From CAYSFW01 sp050329935 (GTDB lineage: Bacteria; Pseudomonadota; Gammaproteobacteria; UWMA-0217), in contig JBHJOI010000011.1 in assembly GCA_050329935.1 (NCBI GenBank), forward strand, positions 1-10,465: a stretch of DNA of 10,465 nucleotides. Reading direction: 5' to 3'. Position 1 is the stretch's first letter, and the number at the start of each line of letters is the position of its first letter. The notes under the pieces were generated by a model. It did not search any database. It had not been told where the DNA came from and worked only from the letters and a program-made list of their open reading frames with translations. The position numbers and the translations under genes were made by a program. Of this stretch, positions 1 to 6,824 are shown one piece after another.

Positions 1-77
1 AAAAACCCTTTCGCGCGTGGCAAAACCCCGGCCTCGCAAGGCAGCTCGATATGCTTTGAGAAATCATCACCAAACCC

Positions 78-83
78 GAGGAG
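78..83 (+). promoter_or_regulatory. Ribosome binding site deciding the CDGSH gene start
   Basis: GAGGAG lies 8 bases upstream of the ATG at 92. It favours that start over an in-frame GTG at 17, which would add 25 arginine-rich residues that are not part of the CDGSH fold. Bases 1-77 hold no other gene, and I see no convincing promoter in them. Confidence 0.7.
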
Positions 84-91
84 CCAACGAC

Positions 92-340
92 ATGAGCGAT
101 CCCGTATGCGCCCAGCGCGCGCCCTACCCCACCGAGGTCAAGGCCGGCACCGAATATTGGTGGTGCCGCTGCGGTCGCAGTCAAAACCAGCCCTTCTGCG
201 ACGGTTCACATGCGGGCACAGGCATCGAGCCAATGGCGTTCACCCCCACGGAGGACGGCAAGGTGTGGCTATGCGGGTGCAAGCAGACCCAGAAAAGTCC
301 ATTCTGCGACGGTAGCCATAAAGCAATTCCAACGTCATGA
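92..340 (+). CDS. Small protein with two CDGSH iron-sulfur motifs
   Basis: An 82-residue soluble protein. Two copies of the CDGSH signature C-x-C-x2-[ST]-x3-P-x-C-D-G-[ST]-H are complete: CRCGRSQNQPFCDGSH in the first half and CGCKQTQKSPFCDGSH near the C-terminus. In this family (zf-CDGSH, mitoNEET-like) three cysteines and one histidine per motif bind a redox-active, labile [2Fe-2S] cluster, so this protein should carry two clusters in one chain. There is no signal peptide or membrane helix, so it is probably cytoplasmic. Its stop codon overlaps the next start as ATGA (337-340), which places it in an operon with the TldD/TldE pair. The molecular role of small bacterial dual-CDGSH proteins is not well defined; electron transfer, cluster transfer or redox sensing are possible. 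Family assignment is firm and function is open. Confidence 0.93.
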   Translation: MSDPVCAQRAPYPTEVKAGTEYWWCRCGRSQNQPFCDGSHAGTGIEPMAFTPTEDGKVWLCGCKQTQKSPFCDGSHKAIPTS

Positions 341-1776
341 ACCTGGAAGCCATCGCGGAGCGACTCCGCCAGCTCGCACCGAGTGCCGACTATTGGTCGG
401 CGCGTATCGTCGCCTCCGCGGGCGAGCACTTGCGTGTGCGTCAGGGCGTCGCGCTGCCACCGACACTGGAGCAAGACCTCGGCGTGTTCGTGACCGTGAT
501 CGACGGTGACGGCATTGGCTACGCCGCCACGTCGAACGTCACCGAAGCCGGTCTCGCGGCGGCCTTCGTGACCGCCCGGCGCTGGGCCGAGAACACGCGT
601 GGCCGACTCGCGCTCGATCCGCGCGCGGCGCCGCGCGCCACGGCCCGGGGCGGTTACACGGCGCCGGTCGCGGTGCCCTGGGACTCGCAACCGCTCGACG
701 TCAAGCTGGATTGGCTCGTGTCGACCTGTCAGGCGCTGCGGATCAGTGACGAAATCGTCGACTGGGAAGCCAGCCTCGGCCATGAGCAACGCGACAGTTG
801 GTTCCTGAGTAGTGCCGGCGCCGAGGTGCGGCAGCGCTTCGACTATCTGTTCCCCGGCTACGAGGCCGTCGCCAGTCGCGGCAGCCTGACCCAGATTCGT
901 AGCGGCGGCGGCGCCGGTACGGGTCGTCAGGGTGGTCTCGAACTGCTGACAGGATTCGGCTTTCCCGACGCGGCGCGCACCGCCGCCGAGGAAGCGCTGC
1001 AACTGCTCGACGCGCGCGAGTGCCCGCATGATCGGCGGGACCTGCTGCTCATGCCGAGCCAAATGGTGCTGCAGATCCACGAGAGCATCGGCCACCCGCT
1101 GGAGCTCGACCGCATCCTCGGCGACGAGCGCAACTACGCCGGCACCAGCTTCGTGAAACCGGAGATGTTCGGGCACTATCGCTACGGTTCGGAGCATTTG
1201 AACGTGACGTTCGACCCGAGCGTGCCCGGCGAACTCGTGAGTTACGGCTTCGACGACGAAGGCACGCCGGCACAACCGGTCCATCTGATTCGCAACGGCC
1301 GCCTCGAACGCCCGCTGGGCGGCACACTCTCGCAGTTGCGTAGCGGTCTCCCCGGCACCGCCAACGCACGCGCCAGCAACTGGAACCGGCCAGCGATCGA
1401 TCGCATGGCCAACCTCAACATCGAACCCGGCCCGCACACGCTGAACGACCTCATCGCCCGGGTCGAACGCGGTGTGATCATGGAGAGCAATCGCTCCTGG
1501 TCCATCGACGACTCACGCAACAAGTTCCAGTTCGGCTGCGAGATCGGCTGGCTCATTCGCGATGGCGAACGCCGAGAGATTGTGCGCAACCCGAACTATC
1601 GCGGCGTGTCGGCCAACTTCTGGCGCAACCTGAGTGCGGTGGGCGATGCGTCGACCTGGCGCGTATCGGGTGTCGTTAACTGCGGCAAGGGCGAACCGAA
1701 CCAGTCGGTCTACGTCGGACACGCCGCGCCGGCCTGCCTGTTCAACGACATCGAGGTATTCGGAGGCGAGGCATGA
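337..1776 (+). CDS. TldD-like zinc metallopeptidase subunit
   Basis: A 479-residue protein, close to E. coli TldD in length (about 480). The zinc-binding motif HExxxH is seen as HESIGH at residues 248-253, followed by PLELDRILGDERNYAGTSFV. The C-terminus has CGKGEPNQSVYVG, resembling the TldD end, and Cys449 fits the third zinc ligand known in TldD. In the family, TldD pairs with TldE/PmbA as a heterodimer that cuts unfolded peptides; known roles include microcin B17 maturation and CcdA degradation. The stretch around HExxxH differs from E. coli TldD as I remember it (HEAIGHGLEGD-like), so this looks like a separate subfamily, and I withhold the tldD symbol. The start overlaps the CDGSH stop as ATGA and has no good Shine-Dalgarno, so translation probably depends on coupling. 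The downstream gene overlaps in the same way. No signal peptide is seen, so it should be cytoplasmic. The natural substrate is unknown. Confidence 0.92.
   Translation: MNLEAIAERLRQLAPSADYWSARIVASAGEHLRVRQGVALPPTLEQDLGVFVTVIDGDGIGYAATSNVTEAGLAAAFVTARRWAENTRGRLALDPRAAPRATARGGYTAPVAVPWDSQPLDVKLDWLVSTCQALRISDEIVDWEASLGHEQRDSWFLSSAGAEVRQRFDYLFPGYEAVASRGSLTQIRSGGGAGTGRQGGLELLTGFGFPDAARTAAEEALQLLDARECPHDRRDLLLMPSQMVLQIHESIGHPLELDRILGDERNYAGTSFVKPEMFGHYRYGSEHLNVTFDPSVPGELVSYGFDDEGTPAQPVHLIRNGRLERPLGGTLSQLRSGLPGTANARASNWNRPAIDRMANLNIEPGPHTLNDLIARVERGVIMESNRSWSIDDSRNKFQFGCEIGWLIRDGERREIVRNPNYRGVSANFWRNLSAVGDASTWRVSGVVNCGKGEPNQSVYVGHAAPACLFNDIEVFGGEA
1762..1766 (+). promoter_or_regulatory. Ribosome binding site for the TldE-like gene
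   Basis: GGAGG lies inside the end of the tldD-like gene, 6 bases before the ATG at 1773. It supports this start and suggests the TldE-like gene can recruit ribosomes itself, unlike the tldD-like gene upstream. Confidence 0.65.
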
Positions 1777-3092
1777 CCCCCGCGCAACTGGCCGAACTGA
1801 CCCAGCAACTCGCGGTCACATTGCGCCACGCGCAGCGGCTGACCACCTACTACAGCGGCGAGACCTCGGACTTCGCCCGACTCAACCACAACCGGATTCG
1901 CCAGTCGGGCCAGGTCACGCAGCATTACCTGACGATCGAGCTCATCGAGGGTCAACGCCACCTGAACGCAAGCACGACCCTCACCGGCGAGGCCGCGCGA
2001 GACCAGACCGCCGCACGCGAGCTGTTGCGGCGCTTGCAGGAACGCCTCGCGTTCGTGCCCGAGGACCCTTACCTCAACCTGCCGGAGACAGCCACCCGGA
2101 GCGAAACCCGGCAACCCGGCACACTGCCGGAACCCGCGCACGCGCTCGCCGATCTCACCCAGGCCGCGACCGGACTCGATCTTGTCGGCTTTTTTGCCAG
2201 CGGCGAGATCGCTCGCGGCATGGCGGACTCGCTCGGCAGCCTGCACTGGCACGCGAGCCAGAGCTTCAATCTCGACTGGAGCTGCCACCTCGACGACGCC
2301 CGCGCCGTCAAGAACAGTTATGCCGGCTTCCAATGGGATCGCGCGGTGCTGAACGAAAAACTCGAGCACGATCGCGCCACGCTGCGCCAGCTCGAGTTAC
2401 CCATGATCACGCTCGAGCCCGGCCGCTACCGCGCGTTCCTGACCCCGGCCGCGCTGCACGAGTTGCTGGACATGCTTGGCTGGGGCGACCTCGGCTGCAA
2501 GAGCCAGCGCACTCGCCAGAGCGCGTTGCTGCAACTCATCGATGGCGAACGAGCGCTGAGCCCGAAAGTCACCGCGTTTGAAAATCATCCCCGCGGGCTC
2601 GCACCGAGCTTCACCCCGCAAGGCTTCGTCACCGCGCGGCCAGTGCCATTGATCGAGCGTGGCCAACATCGCGGCGCGCTCGTCAATCCGCGCAGCGCAA
2701 AAGAGTACGAACTGGCGGTCAACAGCCCGAGCGAGGCGCCCGCGGCGCTGGAAATGGAAGCCGGCACGCTCGCCAACGCCGACGCGCTGGCCGCGCTCGA
2801 CACCGGCCTGTATGTATCCAACCTGTGGTACTGCAATTATTCCGACCGCAACCACGGCCGGATCACCGGGATGACCCGATTCGCGACCCGCTGGGTCGAA
2901 AACGGTGTGGTGCGTGGCCCGATCTCGGTCATGCGGTTCGACGACACGCTGTATCGCATCCTCGGCGAATACCTGCTCGATCTCACCGCCGAGCGGGAAT
3001 TGCTGCTCGATCCGGGCACCTACGGCGGACGCTCGACCGCCAGCGCGTTGCTGCCCGGAGCGCTACTGAGTGAGTTTGAGTTGACGTTGTAA
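1773..3092 (+). CDS. TldE/PmbA-like partner subunit of the TldD peptidase
   Basis: A 439-residue protein, similar in length to PmbA/TldE (about 450). It has the TldD/PmbA-family layout: an N-terminal mixed domain, then a C-terminal beta-rich domain with TGLYVSNLWYCNYSDRN at 344-360, HGRITGMTRF at 361-370 and WVENG at 374-378, all typical of this family. It has no complete HExxxH. At the matching place it has HELLDM (229-234), with Met in place of the second His, so it should not bind catalytic zinc as TldD does. In the known complex TldE is the non-catalytic partner that forms the substrate channel with TldD. The start overlaps the tldD-like stop by 4 bases (ATGA, 1773-1776), so the two subunits are likely made in equal amounts. 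In E. coli tldD and pmbA are unlinked, so this adjacency is informative. Family is confident; substrate is unknown. Confidence 0.9.
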   Translation: MTPAQLAELTQQLAVTLRHAQRLTTYYSGETSDFARLNHNRIRQSGQVTQHYLTIELIEGQRHLNASTTLTGEAARDQTAARELLRRLQERLAFVPEDPYLNLPETATRSETRQPGTLPEPAHALADLTQAATGLDLVGFFASGEIARGMADSLGSLHWHASQSFNLDWSCHLDDARAVKNSYAGFQWDRAVLNEKLEHDRATLRQLELPMITLEPGRYRAFLTPAALHELLDMLGWGDLGCKSQRTRQSALLQLIDGERALSPKVTAFENHPRGLAPSFTPQGFVTARPVPLIERGQHRGALVNPRSAKEYELAVNSPSEAPAALEMEAGTLANADALAALDTGLYVSNLWYCNYSDRNHGRITGMTRFATRWVENGVVRGPISVMRFDDTLYRILGEYLLDLTAERELLLDPGTYGGRSTASALLPGALLSEFELTL

Positions 3093-3107
3093 CGCGCCAC
3101 TGGCCGA

Positions 3108-3145
3108 GGCGATCCGTGTTCGTCACCGCAATCGAGCGGATTGCC
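3108..3145 (+). repeat. Inverted repeat with an alternative inner hairpin upstream of sucA
   Basis: GGCGATCCG (3108-3116) can pair with CGGATTGCC (3137-3145): nine pairs with one G-U and a 20-base loop. A smaller perfect hairpin, GCAATC (3128-3133) with GATTGC (3139-3144), uses the same right arm, so only one can form at a time. GATTGCC recurs at 3152-3158. No T-run follows, so this is not a standard intrinsic terminator. It could help end the tldD-like operon or act in the sucA leader, or be chance pairing in GC-rich DNA. Confidence 0.3.
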
Positions 3146-3286
3146 GCCGCCGATTGCCATGGATCAATACCGCGCGCCGCGTTCACGCCGTAAACTACGC
3201 GGGCCCGATCAAGTCGTCTTTCGCGACCTCGAGAACAACACCCGCACGTCGACATAACATCAACACTCCGACGTTCGGTCAGCCGC

Positions 3287-3291
3287 AAGGA
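3287..3291 (+). promoter_or_regulatory. Probable ribosome binding site for sucA
   Basis: AAGGA lies 11 bases before the ATG at 3303, slightly far but usable. The protein from this ATG begins with the usual E1o N-terminal region (YIDQLYEAFKAAPESVSPEW at residues 21-40), which supports the start. I could not identify a convincing sigma70 promoter in the 3093-3302 gap. Confidence 0.5.
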
Positions 3292-3302
3292 TTACGAGAT
3301 CA

Positions 3303-6131
3303 ATGAACAAGAATACGGACACCGCCGGGCGCTCACCCGGCTTTGGTGTCGTCAACGCTGAGTACATCGACCAGCTCTACGAAGCGTTCAAGGCCGCGCC
3401 CGAGAGCGTTTCGCCCGAGTGGCGCAATTATTTTTACGGCTTCGAGATGGCCGGCGCCGCTGCGTCGCCGGGTGCCGCGCGCCCGGCGCAACCCGCCGAC
3501 GCGCGCGCACACACCGATACCCAGCGCGCGCTGGAGCACCTGATCCTCGCCTATCGCCAATTGGGCCACCTGATGGCGGACATCGACCCGCTGCGACTGA
3601 CGGCGCGCGTGCGGCCCGTCGAGCTGGATCCGGCGTATTACGGGCTGGATGCCCACGCGCTGGAACAGTCGCTCGACGTGGTTTCGCTCGACCCGAATCG
3701 CGCGCGTCCGGCGCACGAGGTGGTGGCGCTGCTGGAACGCGTCTATTGCGGCAGCGTTGCTTGCGAGTACCTGCATATTTCGGCCTCGGCCGAGCGGCGC
3801 TGGATCGAACAGCGTCTGGAGTCGACCCACGGCGATTGGGCCGCGCAGCACGCCGCCGCTGTGCGCCGCGACATCCTCGGCGATCTGAGCGCGGCCGAAG
3901 GTTTGGAACGCTATTTGCACCGTCGCTACGTCGGCCAGAAGCGATTCTCGCTGGAAGGCGGCGAGTCGCTGATTCCGCTGCTCGACGAGGTCGTGCAGCG
4001 CGGCGGACGGCGCGGCGTGACCGATATCGTCGTCGGCATGGCGCATCGCGGTCGTCTGAACGTGCTGGTGAATCTGCTGGGCAAGGCGCCGCAGGAGCTG
4101 TTCTCGGAATTCGAGGGCACGGCGGCGAATGCCGCGCACAACGGCTCAGGCGATGTAAAGTACCACCAAGGCTTCTATTCCCACATTCAGACCCCGGGCG
4201 AATCGGTGCGGCTGTCGCTCGCGTTCAACCCGTCGCACCTCGAAATCGTCGGGCCGGTGGTCGAAGGTGGCGTGCGCGCGCGGCAGGATCGTCACGCCGG
4301 CGACGCGCGTGATCTGATCGTGCCGGTCATCATTCATGGCGATGCGGCCTTCATTGGCCAGGGCGTGGTCACGGAAACGCTGAACCTCTCGCAAACCCCG
4401 GCCTATGGCACCGGCGGCACGCTGCATGTCGTCATCAATAATCAGGTCGGATTCACCACCAACCGTCCCGACGAGGCGCGCTCGACGCTGTATTGCACCG
4501 AGGTGGCGAAGCTGGTGCAGGCGCCGATCTTCCACGTCAACGGCGACGACCCGGACGCGGTGGTGTTCATCGCCCAGCTCGCGCTCGACTACCGCATGCA
4601 GTTCCACAAGGACGTCGTGATCGACCTCGTGTGCTACCGCCGACACGGCCACAACGAGGCCGATGAGCCGATGCTGACGCAGCCCGACATGTATCGGCGC
4701 ATCCGTGCGCTCGAAACGACGCGGGCGCTTTACGCCCAGCGGCTGGAACGCGAGGGCGTGATCGCCGCTGGCGAGGCCGCCGCGCTGAGCGAACGTTACC
4801 TCACCGCGCTGGAGGCGGGCCAGGTCGTGGTCCGCGAGTACCTGCACGGCTCGCATACCGGATACGAGGCGCATTGGGAACGCTACCTGAGCGCGCGTCC
4901 TGGCGAGCGGGTGGTCACGCAAGTCCCAAGGGACACGTTGCAGTCCCTCGGCCAACGCATGCTCGCGCTGCCGGGCGGATTCGAGTTGCACGCGCGGGTC
5001 GCGAAGGTCTATGCCGACCGCCAGCGCATGCTCGACGACGAGCAGCCGCTCGACTGGGGCACCGCGGAGTTGCTCGCCTACGCGACGCTGCTCAACGAAG
5101 GATACGCGGTGCGGCTGTCCGGTCAGGACTCGCAGCGCGGCACCTTCGCGCATCGGCACGCGGTGGTGCACGATCAGCGCGACCAAGGTCGCCACACACC
5201 GCTGGAACACCTGTTCGACGCTCAACCGCGCTTCGAAGCGATCAACTCGGTGCTCTCCGAACTCGCCGTGTTGGCATTCGAATACGGCTACGCGACCTCA
5301 AGTCCCAACACGTTGGTGATCTGGGAAGCGCAATTCGGCGACTTCGCCAATTGCGCGCAGGTTGTCATCGACCAGTTCATCTCCAGTGGCTACCTGAAGT
5401 GGGGACGGTTGTGTCAATTGACGCTGCTATTGCCACATGGCTACGAGGGTCAGGGACCGGAACACTCGTCGGCGCGCCTGGAGCGCTTCCTGCAACTCTG
5501 CGCCGAGCTGAACATGCGGGTGTGGGTGCCCACCACCCCGGCGCAACTGTTTCACCTGCTGCGCGACCAGCTCCACCGCACGTTCCGCCGCCCGCTGGTG
5601 GTCATGATGCCGAAAAGCCTGCTGCGCCACCCGTTGTCGAAATCCCCGCTTGCCGAGCTGACCGACGGCGGACTTGAACTCGTGCTGCCGGAGATTGATC
5701 CGCTGCCCGCCGAGGGCGTGCGCCGGGTCGTGCTGTGCAGCGGCAAGGTGTATTTCGACCTGCTGGCCGCACGCCGCGAACGCGATATCAAGGACATCGC
5801 GATCCTGCGCGTCGAACAGCTCTACCCATTCCCGCGCCGCGCGCTGGAACCGCTGCTCGCGAGCTACGCATGGGCGCGCGAACTCGTCTGGTGCCAGGAA
5901 GAACCGCGCAACCAGGGCGCGTGGTACCAGATACAACACCACCTCTGGGCGGTGATTCGCAGGGACCAGTGGCTCGGCTACGCCGGCCGCGCGCCGTCCG
6001 CGTCGACCGCCTGCGGCTACGCTTCGGAACATCGAGCACGGCATCAAGCGATGATCGACAAGGCCCTCACCGCCGGCCCCATCGGTGACCTCGGCGAACG
6101 TCTGGATGACATCGACGCCCACCCGAGCTAG
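3303..6131 (+). CDS. sucA: 2-oxoglutarate dehydrogenase E1 component
   Basis: A complete 942-residue E1o (E. coli SucA is about 933). It decarboxylates 2-oxoglutarate with thiamine diphosphate and passes the succinyl group to the lipoyl arm of E2 in the TCA cycle. The N-terminal E2-binding region is at about 15-50. The E1 core contains GMAHRGRLNVLVNLLGK (245-261), GDVKYHQGF (283-291), AFNPSHLEIVGPVVEGG (307-323), HGDAAFIGQGVV (345-356) and INNQVGFTT (378-386). The last two form the thiamine diphosphate/Mg site (GD...NN), and His248 and His288 match conserved active-site histidines. HNEADEP follows at 450-456. The transketolase-like C-terminal half has SGQDSQRGTFAHRHAVVHDQ, then EAQFGDFANCAQVVIDQFIS, GYEGQGPEHSSAR and a QEEPRNQGAWYQIQHHL end. 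All expected blocks are intact. It is not followed by sucB: the next gene is convergent, so E2 and E3 are encoded elsewhere. It is probably transcribed from the 210-base upstream gap. Confidence 0.98.
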   Translation: MNKNTDTAGRSPGFGVVNAEYIDQLYEAFKAAPESVSPEWRNYFYGFEMAGAAASPGAARPAQPADARAHTDTQRALEHLILAYRQLGHLMADIDPLRLTARVRPVELDPAYYGLDAHALEQSLDVVSLDPNRARPAHEVVALLERVYCGSVACEYLHISASAERRWIEQRLESTHGDWAAQHAAAVRRDILGDLSAAEGLERYLHRRYVGQKRFSLEGGESLIPLLDEVVQRGGRRGVTDIVVGMAHRGRLNVLVNLLGKAPQELFSEFEGTAANAAHNGSGDVKYHQGFYSHIQTPGESVRLSLAFNPSHLEIVGPVVEGGVRARQDRHAGDARDLIVPVIIHGDAAFIGQGVVTETLNLSQTPAYGTGGTLHVVINNQVGFTTNRPDEARSTLYCTEVAKLVQAPIFHVNGDDPDAVVFIAQLALDYRMQFHKDVVIDLVCYRRHGHNEADEPMLTQPDMYRRIRALETTRALYAQRLEREGVIAAGEAAALSERYLTALEAGQVVVREYLHGSHTGYEAHWERYLSARPGERVVTQVPRDTLQSLGQRMLALPGGFELHARVAKVYADRQRMLDDEQPLDWGTAELLAYATLLNEGYAVRLSGQDSQRGTFAHRHAVVHDQRDQGRHTPLEHLFDAQPRFEAINSVLSELAVLAFEYGYATSSPNTLVIWEAQFGDFANCAQVVIDQFISSGYLKWGRLCQLTLLLPHGYEGQGPEHSSARLERFLQLCAELNMRVWVPTTPAQLFHLLRDQLHRTFRRPLVVMMPKSLLRHPLSKSPLAELTDGGLELVLPEIDPLPAEGVRRVVLCSGKVYFDLLAARRERDIKDIAILRVEQLYPFPRRALEPLLASYAWARELVWCQEEPRNQGAWYQIQHHLWAVIRRDQWLGYAGRAPSASTACGYASEHRARHQAMIDKALTAGPIGDLGERLDDIDAHPS

Positions 6132-6142
6132 CCAACAATCGC

Positions 6143-6703
6143 CTAATCCGCCCACAACCCCGCCAGCCCGAAGCTGATCGCATCGAACGGCGGTTGCGAA
6201 ACCGCGTCGTCGTTGGCCAGCACGGTCAGCAGCAGCCACTTGCCTTCGCATAGCTCAAAGACCTCCAGCGTGCGTTGGTCGGGGTCGACGAGCCAGGCGT
6301 GCTGGACGCCGTGGCGGGCGTAGATCGGCAGCTTTTCGACGCGGTCGACCTTGGCGGTGGAGGGCGAGAGGATTTCGCAGATCCAGTCGGGCGGCAGTTC
6401 GAACCAGGCGGTTTCGGGCAGTTTAGGCATGCGCTCGCGCCACCAGCCGGCAAGGTCGGGGACGAGGATGTCGGCGTCGAGGTGCAGTTCGGGTTCGTCG
6501 AGGATCCACCAACCGCCGGGGCCGCCGCGCCCGCTGCCGAATGGCTCGAAGATCGCGCCGCCGATGGCGGAGTACGCGAGCGCATGCCGTGGCGCGGGAC
6601 GCGGGTGCGTTACCAGCCGGCCGGCGATGATCTCGCCGACGATACGTTCCGGCAGGTCGAGCAGGTCTTCGTAGGTCGCGGGTTTGGGTGCGGGTTGGCC
6701 CAT
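6143..6703 (-). CDS. Uma2 family (DUF820) putative restriction endonuclease
   Basis: A 186-residue protein from the ATG at 6703. An in-frame TTG at 6766 would add 21 residues, but family members typically begin shortly before a segment like TYEDLLDLPERIVGEIIAGR (10-29), so the ATG is preferred, even though its upstream Shine-Dalgarno is weak. Family motifs are VPDL (81-84), CEILSPST (109-116), Lys124 in VEKLPIYARHGV, and HAWLVDP (135-141). In the PD-(D/E)xK nuclease fold, Asp83, Glu110 and Lys124 would be the metal-binding and catalytic set, with the lysine displaced onto the following helix. Activity and role of Uma2 proteins in cells are poorly known; they usually occur without a methylase, as here. 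It sits downstream of the metal operon on the same strand but 121 bases away, and converges with sucA at an 11-base gap. Confidence 0.88.
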   Translation of the reverse strand: MGQPAPKPATYEDLLDLPERIVGEIIAGRLVTHPRPAPRHALAYSAIGGAIFEPFGSGRGGPGGWWILDEPELHLDADILVPDLAGWWRERMPKLPETAWFELPPDWICEILSPSTAKVDRVEKLPIYARHGVQHAWLVDPDQRTLEVFELCEGKWLLLTVLANDDAVSQPPFDAISFGLAGLWAD

Positions 6704-6780
6704 GGCGCTGGTCTCGATGTGATGAGCGTTGGTGAAAAAATCCACCCTGCGGTGCTGGATTATCAAGACACCATCCAGAC

Positions 6781-6808
6781 TCTATACCGTCAGAACGCCC
6801 AACGGCAA
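6781..6808 (-). promoter_or_regulatory. Possible sigma70 promoter for the Uma2 gene
   Basis: On the minus strand, TTGCCG (6803-6808) and TATAGA (6781-6786) are separated by 16 bases. Each matches the sigma70 consensus at 4 of 6 positions. It lies in the gap between the end of the DMT gene and the Uma2 start, about 78 bases before the ATG, where a private promoter would be expected. The match is modest and could be chance. Confidence 0.3.
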
Positions 6809-6824
6809 TCCGAGGTATTCGGGT

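Noticed and set aside
17..91. N-terminal extension of the CDGSH protein from a GTG at 17
   Set aside because: The ATG at 92 has a well-placed GAGGAG, and the added Arg-rich residues do not belong to the CDGSH fold.
181..1437. A 418-codon open frame on the minus strand opposite the tldD-like gene
   Set aside because: It is antisense to a gene with firm family motifs; GC-rich coding DNA often leaves the opposite frame open. Its translation shows no recognisable domain.
3141..3196. Promoter boxes for sucA (TTGCCG or TTGCCA with TCAATA or TAAACT)
   Set aside because: Pairs with correct spacing have a poor -10 match, and the better boxes are 31 bases apart, so no promoter is called.
4146..5225. 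A 359-codon open frame antisense to sucA
   Set aside because: It lies wholly within conserved sucA sequence and its translation is a compositional shadow without known motifs.
6704..6766. N-terminal extension of the Uma2 protein from a TTG at 6766
   Set aside because: Uma2 proteins normally begin shortly before the conserved YEDLLDLPE-like segment; the ATG at 6703 fits without a rare start codon.
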